A DNA stretch of 14,240 nt. Origin: Cyanobacteriota bacterium. GTDB lineage: Bacteria > Cyanobacteriota > Cyanobacteriia > Phormidesmidales > Phormidesmidaceae. The stretch is from assembly GCA_027483425.1 (NCBI GenBank), contig JAIXUR010000417.1, positions 1 through 14,240 of the forward strand. Direction: 5' to 3'. Position numbers and translations under genes: made by a program. The notes under the pieces are model-generated. The model did not search any database. It was not told where the DNA came from and saw only the letters and a program-made list of their open reading frames with translations. Of this stretch, positions 1-6,012 are shown in pieces (positions within the stretch are counted from its first letter, which is position 1; each line of letters starts with the position of its first letter).

Positions 1-1
1 C

Positions 2-94
2 ATTCCCCATCTGTGCCAGATGGGCTTGTCGGAGGAGCAAATTGCCGCCGCCTTAGGGCTACCGCTCCGCGTGGTGCAAGGTCAGCTCAATTAG
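2..94 (+). CDS. C-terminal end of an unidentified protein (partial)
   Basis: An open frame runs in from the left edge and stops at TAG 92-94, giving 30 residues that end in the stretch MGLSEEQIAAALGLPLRVVQ. The pattern 'LSxEQIAxALGLxxxVV' looks like a short helix-turn-helix-like tail. From memory, similar tails occur at the C-terminus of cyanobacterial Rpn/PD-(D/E)XK-type proteins (the putative-transposase Rpn family), but too little is present to assign a family. It converges on the minus-strand HEAT-repeat gene, leaving 24 bp between the two stops. The reading frame and stop are directly seen; the family is a guess. Confidence 0.55.
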   Translation: MPHLCQMGLSEEQIAAALGLPLRVVQGQLN

Positions 95-118
95 TCGCGA
101 TGCACCCGATCGCACCAC

Positions 119-796
119 CTACTCGCCCTGGCTACTGTACCGATTGTGCAGTCGAGTCAGCGCAATTCTAGCGGCTTCAGACACCTGAAAGTGGGCATCT
201 TTTTCCATATAGCGCAGGGCGGGCTCGGTCTTAGGTGTAGGTAGGTTGCCCAGGGCCTCGGCCAGACGCTGGCGTACTAGCCAGTCTTCAGACTGGGCAA
301 ATTTGAGAATCTCATCCACCGCTGCGAGGTCGCCGATCTCACCAACGGCGGCGATCGCCGCCTGCTGCATCACGGCCTCTTTGCTTTGGAGCGCCTGCAT
401 CAGCACATCGTGGGCACGGGGGTCTTTGAGGTTACCCAGGGAAACAGCGGCGCTAAAGCGTACCAGCCAGTCGGTGTCTTCGTAGAAAGCCCGTACCAAA
501 GTCTCAAAGGCGCGGGGATCTTCTAAATAGCCCAGGGCTCCGGCCGCATCGGCCCGAATGCCATAGTCGGGGTCAGACCTGAGGAGATTGATAAGAATGT
601 CAAAGGCCTTTTCGTCGGGCTTAATGCCCAGGGCAAACACCGCCATCGAGCGAATTTGCAGGTTTTTGTCGTCAAGGGCCTGCCGAATCAGCGGTGCCGC
701 CTGGGCCGCTGGCACATCCCGCAGCGAAGCCAAAGCCAGCATGCGGTCTTTGGAGTCTTCGCTCTTCAGCTGAGCGGCAATTTGCTCTAGATTCAT
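119..796 (-). CDS. HEAT-repeat protein (PBS-lyase-like repeats)
   Basis: A 225-aa, probably soluble protein built almost entirely of HEAT/PBS-lyase-type repeats. Successive helical pairs are visible at about residues 10-45, 46-75, 76-103, 107-137, 138-168 and 170-215, with recurring signatures such as GIRADAAGALGYLEDPRAF, DWLVRFSAAVSLGNLKDPRA and DWLVRQRLAEALGNLP. Such proteins act as scaffolds. In cyanobacteria the relatives include phycobilin lyase subunits (CpcE/CpcF), NblB (phycobilisome degradation) and IaiH (reported to bind the Fe-S scaffold protein IscA). The N-terminus does not look like NblB as I remember it, and the length and repeat signatures fit the IaiH-like group better, but I am not certain enough to give a symbol. 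No signal peptide or membrane segment. The ATG start (796) begins the first repeat helix naturally. It lies 84 bp downstream of the methyltransferase gene on the same strand, with a hairpin between. Confidence 0.85.
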   Translation of the reverse strand: MNLEQIAAQLKSEDSKDRMLALASLRDVPAAQAAPLIRQALDDKNLQIRSMAVFALGIKPDEKAFDILINLLRSDPDYGIRADAAGALGYLEDPRAFETLVRAFYEDTDWLVRFSAAVSLGNLKDPRAHDVLMQALQSKEAVMQQAAIAAVGEIGDLAAVDEILKFAQSEDWLVRQRLAEALGNLPTPKTEPALRYMEKDAHFQVSEAARIALTRLHNRYSSQGE

Positions 797-829
797 GGGA
801 AATGTGCACTATTATGAACGGTCTTCTTC

Positions 830-835
830 AGTATA
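830..835 (-). promoter_or_regulatory. Candidate -10 box of the HEAT-repeat gene
   Basis: On the minus strand TATACT stands 33 bp before the ATG at 796, just after the hairpin that ends the upstream methyltransferase gene. No good TTGACA-like -35 lies 16-18 bp upstream. A second AT-rich candidate (CATAAT) lies closer to the start. Position and sequence are suggestive only. Confidence 0.28.
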
Positions 836-851
836 GGGACTGTGGCGTGGG

Positions 852-891
852 TAGGTGGGTAGGGGTATCCGGGGCTACCCCTACCCACCTA
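852..891 (-). terminator. Strong hairpin at the 3' end of the methyltransferase gene
   Basis: A perfect 16-bp inverted repeat (852-867 with 876-891, arm TAGGTGGGTAGGGGTA) encloses an 8-nt loop. It includes the methyltransferase stop codon (881-883) and its last two glycine codons. No T-run follows on either strand, so it is not a canonical intrinsic terminator. It may act as a 3'-end stabiliser, a weak terminator before the HEAT-repeat gene, or a small palindromic repeat. Confidence 0.5.
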
Positions 892-1504
892 GCGATCGCT
901 TCCGGAACCGTCCCCAATACTCTTCTCCCCGCCGAGCGGGCACTGAGTTGGCCACAGGGGCGAAGGTCAGCAGGTCAAACTGGGGCTCGAACAGCTGGCG
1001 TACAGCCGCAGGAGTGATACCAAACGGGGGGCCACCGGAGCGCTGGTGGGTAAAGAATACGGCCAGCAGCTCGCCGCTGGGAACCAGCAGCTCTGCCACC
1101 AGATCGACATAGGCGGGGCGCAGGCTGGGGTCAATGGCGCAAAGGCAGGTGTGCTCGATGACGTAGGTAAACTGCCCAGCGTATTCGGGTACCAGATCAA
1201 AGATATCTCGCTGTAGCCGCCGCAGGGGCAGATGGGCCGCTTCGGCCTGGTCACCTAGGGCCTGGATGGCCGAGGGGGCAAAATCTACGGCGGTGACCTC
1301 AAAACCTTGGTGGGCAAAATACAGGGCATCATGGCCGCGCCCGGCACCTAGGGCGATCGCAGATCCGGCCAACGGGGCATCGGGGGCGGCTAGCAGGGTC
1401 CGAAAGGCCGGGGCAGGTTGGCCCAAATCCCAGTGGGTGGTGCCGTCCTGGTAGCGCTGCTCCCAGGCGTTGGGGTTGAGGGGCGAGGGGGAAGGCGCGG
1501 TCAT
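881..1504 (-). CDS. SAM-dependent methyltransferase, TPMT/thiol methyltransferase-like
   Basis: A 207-aa class I methyltransferase. The N-terminal part (NAWEQRYQDGTTHWDLGQPAPAF) matches the 'W...RY..g.tpWd.g.p.P.f' opening of the thiopurine/thiol/halide S-methyltransferase family. The SAM-binding glycine loop is LGAGRGHDAL, followed by the acidic strand end VTAVDFAPSAI. The later stretch VIEHTCLCAIDPSLRPAYV and the next strand (PSGELLAVFF) are also typical. Such enzymes methylate small thiols, halides or similar compounds in the cytoplasm; the actual substrate cannot be read. I chose the ATG at 1504 because the longer frame up to 1681 adds 59 residues of low-complexity Trp/Ala/Pro sequence that lies over the oppositely oriented LD-carboxypeptidase gene. 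The gene is divergent from that gene with 49 bp between starts. Its last codons form one arm of the hairpin at 852-891. Confidence 0.85.
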   Translation of the reverse strand: MTAPSPSPLNPNAWEQRYQDGTTHWDLGQPAPAFRTLLAAPDAPLAGSAIALGAGRGHDALYFAHQGFEVTAVDFAPSAIQALGDQAEAAHLPLRRLQRDIFDLVPEYAGQFTYVIEHTCLCAIDPSLRPAYVDLVAELLVPSGELLAVFFTHQRSGGPPFGITPAAVRQLFEPQFDLLTFAPVANSVPARRGEEYWGRFRKRSLGG

Positions 1505-1553
1505 GGGTGGCTCCGGTGTATGCTCGGCAGTGGTGGCTTTTAGGGTAGCGCGT

Positions 1554-2624
1554 ATGCAGCGGCGACAGCTATTGGGCGGGTTGGGGATGGCAACGGCCGG
1601 GGTGGCGGTGGGATCACAGACTACTTTGGGCCAGACCGCCCAGGCCCAGACCGCCCAGGCCCAAGATCGACCCACCCTCAAGCCCCCCCGCCTGCAAGCC
1701 GGAGATACCGTCGGCCTGGTCAGCCCGGCGGGGGCGACCTACGAGGGCGATCGCCTCGATCTGGTCATGGACGCGGTCAAAGCCCTGGGGTTTGTGCCCC
1801 TGGTCGCCCCCCACGCCCTGGCTCGCTACGGCTACCTGGCGGGCACCGACCCGGAGCGGGCCGCCGATGTCAACGCCATGTTTGCCGACCCGGCGGTCAA
1901 AGCCCTGCTGCCCATTCGCGGCGACTGGGGCAGCGCCCGCATTTTGCCCTACCTGGACTACGACTTGATTCGCGCCCATCCCAAGGTGCTGATCGGCTTT
2001 AGCGATATTTCGGCACTGCTGCTGGGGATCTACGCCCAGACGGGGCTGATTACCTTTCACGGCCCCCACGGCTTGACCGCCTGGCGGGCTGACCAGGTCG
2101 AGCCCCTGGGCCGTATTTTGATCGATGGCGATACCCTCACCTACAGCAACCCGCTGCTGGGGGCCGACCAAGACCGCCTCATGCGCGACCAGGGGCGCAT
2201 TCAAACGATCACGCCGGGGCAGGCCACTGGGCCGTTGCTGGGGGGCAACCTGTCGGTGATTTCGGGCATTGTGGGATCCCCCTATCTGCCCGATACCACC
2301 GGGGCGATTCTTTTTCTAGAAGACGTGGGCGAACCCCCCTACCGGGTCGATCGCATGCTCACCCAGCTCAAACTGGCAGGGGTGCTCGATGGGCTGGCGG
2401 GGTTTGTGTTTGGCCAGTGTACGGCCTGTGACCCTGGGGCCAGCTACGGCTCCCTTACCCTGGCCGAAATTCTGCAGGATCACATTCAGCCCCTGGGCAT
2501 ACCCGCCTATGCTGGTGCCTGGATTGGCCATGTCGAACCCCTGTGGACCCTGCCCATTGGGGGCTTGATCATGATGGATGCGGCGGTCGGGAGTCTACGG
2601 ATGCTGGCCCCCGCCGTCCGCTAG
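1554..2624 (+). CDS. LD-carboxypeptidase, peptidase family S66, with export signal
   Basis: A 356-aa serine peptidase of the LdcA/MccF family, which cleaves the L,D bond to the terminal D-Ala of murein tetrapeptides in peptidoglycan recycling. The fold signatures appear in order: DTVGLVSPAG (51-60), IRGDWGSARILPYLDYDLI (121-139), nucleophile region IGFSDIS with Ser150, LFLEDVGEPPYRVDRML with the expected catalytic Glu256, and GHVEPLWTLPIG with His326. Their spacing agrees with the Ser-Glu-His triad of LdcA enzymes. E. coli LdcA is cytosolic, whereas here the N-terminus MQRRQLLGGLGMATAGVAVG, followed by an Ala/Gln-rich stretch, looks like a twin-arginine (Tat) or Sec signal. The ATG at 1554 places the RR motif at residues 3-4; the in-frame ATG at 1470 lies over the divergent methyltransferase gene and was rejected. 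Stops 9 bp before the convergent glycosyltransferase gene. Confidence 0.9.
   Translation: MQRRQLLGGLGMATAGVAVGSQTTLGQTAQAQTAQAQDRPTLKPPRLQAGDTVGLVSPAGATYEGDRLDLVMDAVKALGFVPLVAPHALARYGYLAGTDPERAADVNAMFADPAVKALLPIRGDWGSARILPYLDYDLIRAHPKVLIGFSDISALLLGIYAQTGLITFHGPHGLTAWRADQVEPLGRILIDGDTLTYSNPLLGADQDRLMRDQGRIQTITPGQATGPLLGGNLSVISGIVGSPYLPDTTGAILFLEDVGEPPYRVDRMLTQLKLAGVLDGLAGFVFGQCTACDPGASYGSLTLAEILQDHIQPLGIPAYAGAWIGHVEPLWTLPIGGLIMMDAAVGSLRMLAPAVR
1631..1663 (+). repeat. 15-bp tandem repeat in the signal-peptide region
   Basis: The unit CCAGACCGCCCAGGC occurs twice in direct succession (1631-1645 and 1646-1660) and begins a third time. Being 15 bp it keeps frame and encodes repeats of the type QTAQA just after the hydrophobic core of the LD-carboxypeptidase leader. 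This is a likely slippage product that lengthens the leader/linker. Confidence 0.75.
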
Positions 2625-2633
2625 GTTTGTCAG

Positions 2634-4211
2634 TTACGAACCTTGGGGTGGAATCAGCCGCACCAGGTCAGTGGGGGCAAATTTGACAGCGTCGGTCGTG
2701 GGGGCTGTCTGCCACCCCGGCGGCACGGTTTCGAGCAGGGGTGGATTGGGCTGAAACAAAAATAGGGTGCCCGGAGGACGTCTGGCCTCGAGGGTCGCCA
2801 GGGGCGGCAGGGTCTTCTCAGGCAGCAGCCAGAGGGGCGTGTCGGGGCGGAGGTAGTAGCTCAGGGAAATAGCCTGCCCGAGGGCCGTGTGACTCTTCCC
2901 CAGGATCACCACTGGGTCGGGCACCTGGTTGAGGTAGGCGGCGATGTAGGGGTTAGAGGAGCCCACCGCCTTATTCCACCAGGTGAGGGCACGGTTATTG
3001 GCTCCGCCAGAGGCCAGCCCCAGGGTAAGCAGGAGGGCCAGGATCGAGGCACCAAGAGCCTTGACCGCTGGTCGGGGAAGCGCCAGCAGATGGGTGATCA
3101 GGGGCGCGATCGCCAGCGGCACCAGCAGCATGGACGGGAAAAAGTATCGGGTGTTCCTGGAGAGTTGGCCCGATCGGATCAGATCGCTGCCGATTAACAC
3201 CAGCGGCGGTACCAGCAGCCCGCACCCCAAAAACAGTACGGTCGATCGTGGATAGTGCCGCCAGAGGTGGCCCAGGGCGATCGCCACCAGGCCCAACACC
3301 AGGGCGGGACCGATCACCGTAAAGGGGTGGTTGAGGGGGGCATTAAAATCCACCACCGTGGCGCTGTAGTGCAGGCCCCACAGCTGGGCCAAAAATCCCA
3401 GGGGCTGTGACTGGTTGGTCCAGGCGGTGACCTCCTGTAGCCGCCCCCACTGCTCCACGATCACCCAAATCCAGGGGATAAATAGCCCTAGGCCTAACCC
3501 GTGGGCCAGGATAAACCCAACCCAGGGCCGCCGCTGCCGCTGGCTGAGGAGCATCCAGGCCAGGTGGCTCAACCCCAGCAGGGCCGTCATCAACGATCCG
3601 TACCAGGCGAGCCCCAGGGCGAGCCCGTAGGTCAACCAGGCTGGCCGGGTACCCAAACGCAGGGCCCGAACCAGGGTGCCGTGGGCCAGCAGTAGCCCCA
3701 CCGTCCAAAGCGTATATTCCCGTGCCTCCTGGCTGTAGAGTAGCTGCACGGGCGACACCGCCAGCAGGGCCATGGCCACCCAGGCGATGGGCGGAGTGAG
3801 GGGAAACAGCTGCCGGGCCAGCCAGAACATGACCGGCAGGGCGATCGCCCCAAACATCGCCGCGATCGCCCGGTACCCCCCCACCGACGCGCCAAACAAG
3901 CGCCCCCAACCATGGGCCAACAGGTAATACAGCGGCGGATGCTCAGGATTGCTAGTCAGGGATCGCCAGCAGTCGGCCAGGGATGGGGCCGGGGGCAGTT
4001 GCTGGTAGTACAGCAGGTCAGCGGCGGTCAGGGTGGGGCGATCGATCACGGCCCGCTGCACCGCTGGGCCCCGGTAACCAGCCACCCGCAGACTGGTATA
4101 GGCCTCATCGTGCCAGTAAACCTTGCGGTCTAAATTGGCAAAGCGCAATACCAAGCTCACCGCTATGGCCGCGATCGCCCCCCACTTAACCCAAACCCAG
4201 CCCTGTGCCAA
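2634..4211 (-). CDS. Integral-membrane glycosyltransferase, GT39/ArnT-like (GT-C fold)
   Basis: A 525-aa, very hydrophobic protein with roughly ten or eleven membrane segments. Near the N-terminus (about residues 27-42) the first periplasmic loop carries DRKVYWHDEAYTSLR, the Asp-Glu motif expected in the PMT/ArnT-like family that uses polyprenyl-phosphate sugars. The motif SPVQLLYSQEAREYTLW is another family hallmark, and a soluble C-terminal tail of about 90 residues follows. It should transfer a sugar from a lipid-linked donor on the outer face of the membrane; donor and acceptor are unknown. The start is TTG (4211-4209): a strong AAAGGAGG ribosome-binding site lies 6 nt upstream and no in-frame ATG precedes it. 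It converges on the LD-carboxypeptidase gene; both could act on the cell envelope, but that link is only positional. Confidence 0.87.
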   Translation of the reverse strand: MAQGWVWVKWGAIAAIAVSLVLRFANLDRKVYWHDEAYTSLRVAGYRGPAVQRAVIDRPTLTAADLLYYQQLPPAPSLADCWRSLTSNPEHPPLYYLLAHGWGRLFGASVGGYRAIAAMFGAIALPVMFWLARQLFPLTPPIAWVAMALLAVSPVQLLYSQEAREYTLWTVGLLLAHGTLVRALRLGTRPAWLTYGLALGLAWYGSLMTALLGLSHLAWMLLSQRQRRPWVGFILAHGLGLGLFIPWIWVIVEQWGRLQEVTAWTNQSQPLGFLAQLWGLHYSATVVDFNAPLNHPFTVIGPALVLGLVAIALGHLWRHYPRSTVLFLGCGLLVPPLVLIGSDLIRSGQLSRNTRYFFPSMLLVPLAIAPLITHLLALPRPAVKALGASILALLLTLGLASGGANNRALTWWNKAVGSSNPYIAAYLNQVPDPVVILGKSHTALGQAISLSYYLRPDTPLWLLPEKTLPPLATLEARRPPGTLFLFQPNPPLLETVPPGWQTAPTTDAVKFAPTDLVRLIPPQGS

Positions 4212-4213
4212 CC

Positions 4214-4225
4214 CGATCCTCCTTT
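4214..4225 (-). promoter_or_regulatory. Strong Shine-Dalgarno that decides a TTG start
   Basis: On the minus strand the sequence AAAGGAGG precedes TTG at 4211 with a 6-nt spacer (ATCGGG). This is the best ribosome-binding site in the window and supports the non-ATG start of the GT39-like gene. Confidence 0.75.
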
Positions 4226-4305
4226 CCTCGCGCCGACACTCGATGCTCGCGCCAGTGAAAATGCTATAGGAGGTATCAACTTAGCACAGGTCACTTCGGG
4301 GGGCG

Positions 4306-4366
4306 CTAGTATCCCAGGGCCTCAAGCCCGAACCTCAGCCCAGGGGGCCGGTCACACCCAAACCCT
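4306..4366. repeat. Truncated copy of the TIR-bounded repeat
   Basis: The stretch from CTAGTATCCC to CAAACCCT aligns with the left end and core of the copy at 8640-8742, sharing CAGCCCAG(C/G)GGGCCGGTCACA and AAACCCT. The A/T-rich segment after the left end is missing, and so is the right end. It directly abuts the full copy at 4370, as if a second element had landed in or next to an older one. Confidence 0.5.
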
Positions 4367-4369
4367 CTA

Positions 4370-4470
4370 AGAGTATCCCAACTAAAAAAATATCTCTTCC
4401 AAGGACGCGAACTCGGCCCGTTGGGCCGGTCGCGGCGAGATCCCAGATAGGCATTTAGTTGGAACACTCT
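4370..4470. mobile_element. MITE-like repeat, copy 1
   Basis: A 101-bp element with 17-bp inverted ends: AGAGTATCCCAACTAAA at 4370-4386 and TTTAGTTGGAACACTCT at 4454-4470, with 15 of 17 positions complementary. The centre holds a perfect small hairpin CGGCCC-GTT-GGGCCG (4414-4428). It has no coding capacity. By eye the first 95 bp are about 84% identical to copy 2 (from 9073). The right end overlaps the TAG stop (4469-4471) of the 420-aa gene. I see no transposase in the window, so it would be non-autonomous. Confidence 0.7.
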
Positions 4471-5731
4471 AAAACTGATAGCCGACGTCGCCAAAGTTGG
4501 TGATTAGCGCTACATTGGCGTGCTCCAGACTGGTGACCAACCAGGGCACCTCTTTGCAGGTACGGCGCTCATGGACGGTAAACAGTACCGAAAGACAGCG
4601 CTCTAGCCAGGGCTTAGCGGCCGTGCAAAACAGCACCAGCCGCAGCAGTAGACCCATGGTCAGGGTGTAGCCCACGTCGTTAACCAAGTGGCGAAAGTTG
4701 CGAAACACCGGACGGTTTGGGCTATCGACCACCAAAAAATTGAGCAGGCGGCGGCAGGTTTCCACCAACAGAAAACTATTCAGGGGCTGGTTATCGAACT
4801 CCGCCAGGGTTTCACGCAGGTACTGGCGCAGGTTGCGGGTAAAGTGGTTGCCGCTGTACTTGGGTTCTACCGCCGCAATGGGGTGAATGAGGTAGTCGAC
4901 AAACTCATCTTTAAAGTCCCGAAACGACCGCACGGTCTTGCTGTAGGTGGCGAACCAGCGAGCCTGGTCACGGTGGGTGCGGCCATCCAGCTTGCCGGTG
5001 TAGAAACGTAGCGCCTCATCCAGGCCAGGGGCATCCAGGAGGGTGGGGTTGACCCCCTGCAATACTTTACCGGGCATTTGATGCTGGGCGTGGTAGCGGG
5101 CTAGGCGAATACCCAGATCGGTCTCGGCCCGGCGACGCAGGTCGCTAATATTGTGCTTTTGCTCCTGACCACTGTCCTTGGTCAGCAGGCTGTTGTCGTA
5201 TAAAAACGGGTAGTGGCGAATGCGATAGGCCAGGGGTTGCTCTTCAATGACCGCCACCATGGGGACCTCCGCCTCTCGCTGGGGAGTCATAATTTTCTGA
5301 AGCCGCACCAGCGCCGCGTACTGCTCGGTCTGGGAAAACTCCTTGACCAGGGTATAAACCTTCTTGGCCTTGGGGCTAGTGGCCGGGGCGGGGGGCAGAT
5401 CGTCAAACATCTGCACCAGTTCTGGAATGGCCCAGTGGTCGCGGGGCTGGGTATACCAGAGGTTGATCAGGGTGTAGCAACAGCGGTTGAGCACATACTT
5501 AAACTCCCGCTCGGCGGTGTCTTGCTCAGACAGTTTGAGCAACGTGCCAGCGATCGCACCGTCCGGGTAGTTGGCCACATCGAGAAACAGCTTACGAAAA
5601 CGACCAATCAGCTCCTGGGGAGTCTCCTGCTTCCGCCAGTACTGCCAGTGCTGATAGAGCTGCTCCTCTAGGGTTGCGGGTGGGCGGCTAGAGTAGTTTG
5701 ACCACGAATCTAGAGAATCCCAAGGACTCAT
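4469..5731 (-). CDS. Conserved protein of unknown function, 420 aa
   Basis: I do not recognise a named family, although the sequence has the look of a conserved cyanobacterial protein (regular composition, good codon use, no low complexity). Residues 1-200 are mostly charged and helical, e.g. LEEQLYQHWQYWRKQETPQE near the N-terminus and a Pro/Ala linker PPAPATSPKAKK around 112-123. The middle part is rich in Arg/Tyr, including RRRAETDLGIRLARYHAQHQ. The C-terminal 100 residues contain two hydrophobic stretches (NDVGYTLTMGLLLRLVLFC and KPWLERCLSVLF) that could be buried helices or weak membrane contacts. No signal peptide. The ATG at 5731 is the only plausible start. The stop codon is formed at the edge of repeat copy 1. 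It is transcribed away from crtD's 3' end across 281 bp, so it probably has its own promoter. Confidence 0.72.
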   Translation of the reverse strand: MSPWDSLDSWSNYSSRPPATLEEQLYQHWQYWRKQETPQELIGRFRKLFLDVANYPDGAIAGTLLKLSEQDTAEREFKYVLNRCCYTLINLWYTQPRDHWAIPELVQMFDDLPPAPATSPKAKKVYTLVKEFSQTEQYAALVRLQKIMTPQREAEVPMVAVIEEQPLAYRIRHYPFLYDNSLLTKDSGQEQKHNISDLRRRAETDLGIRLARYHAQHQMPGKVLQGVNPTLLDAPGLDEALRFYTGKLDGRTHRDQARWFATYSKTVRSFRDFKDEFVDYLIHPIAAVEPKYSGNHFTRNLRQYLRETLAEFDNQPLNSFLLVETCRRLLNFLVVDSPNRPVFRNFRHLVNDVGYTLTMGLLLRLVLFCTAAKPWLERCLSVLFTVHERRTCKEVPWLVTSLEHANVALITNFGDVGYQF

Positions 5732-6012
5732 GATGCTGACCTGATTGTGAGGGCAAAGTAACCAGCGGAACTAAATCGAGAACCAACCACGGCACCAAGG
5801 TTAAACCGGAGGCTCCTGGAGGATAGGCTGACACCCATGGCCTTGGCAATCTACGAAGGAATACCTTGGCAACGTACTGAGTAGCTAATCTCACCTAGAT
5901 TAATCGATTGTACGGTTACTATTTCACCAATAATACCTAGATCCGGGATAGTTTTCTCAGCTACATAGGATGCAATTCATGAAACTTTTTTAGTTTTTTG
6001 GCAATTTTGCTG
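5732..6012. other. Intergenic region between crtD and the 420-aa gene
   Basis: A 281-bp stretch with no convincing gene; its AT-rich part (about 5880-6010) contrasts with the GC-rich surroundings and probably carries the promoter of the minus-strand 420-aa gene. A small inverted repeat TAATCT/AGATTA (5886-5891 with 5897-5902) could be a protein-binding site. The direct repeat CCTTGGCAA occurs at 5841 and 5864. The 14-mer CCACGGCACCAAGG (5787-5800) recurs at 8886-8899. No U-tract terminator is evident after crtD. Confidence 0.4.

Noticed and set aside
5688..5894. 68-codon minus-strand ORF at the start of the 420-aa gene
   Set aside because: It overlaps the real gene's 5' end in another frame and has no family resemblance; I also could not make it a remnant of any known gene.
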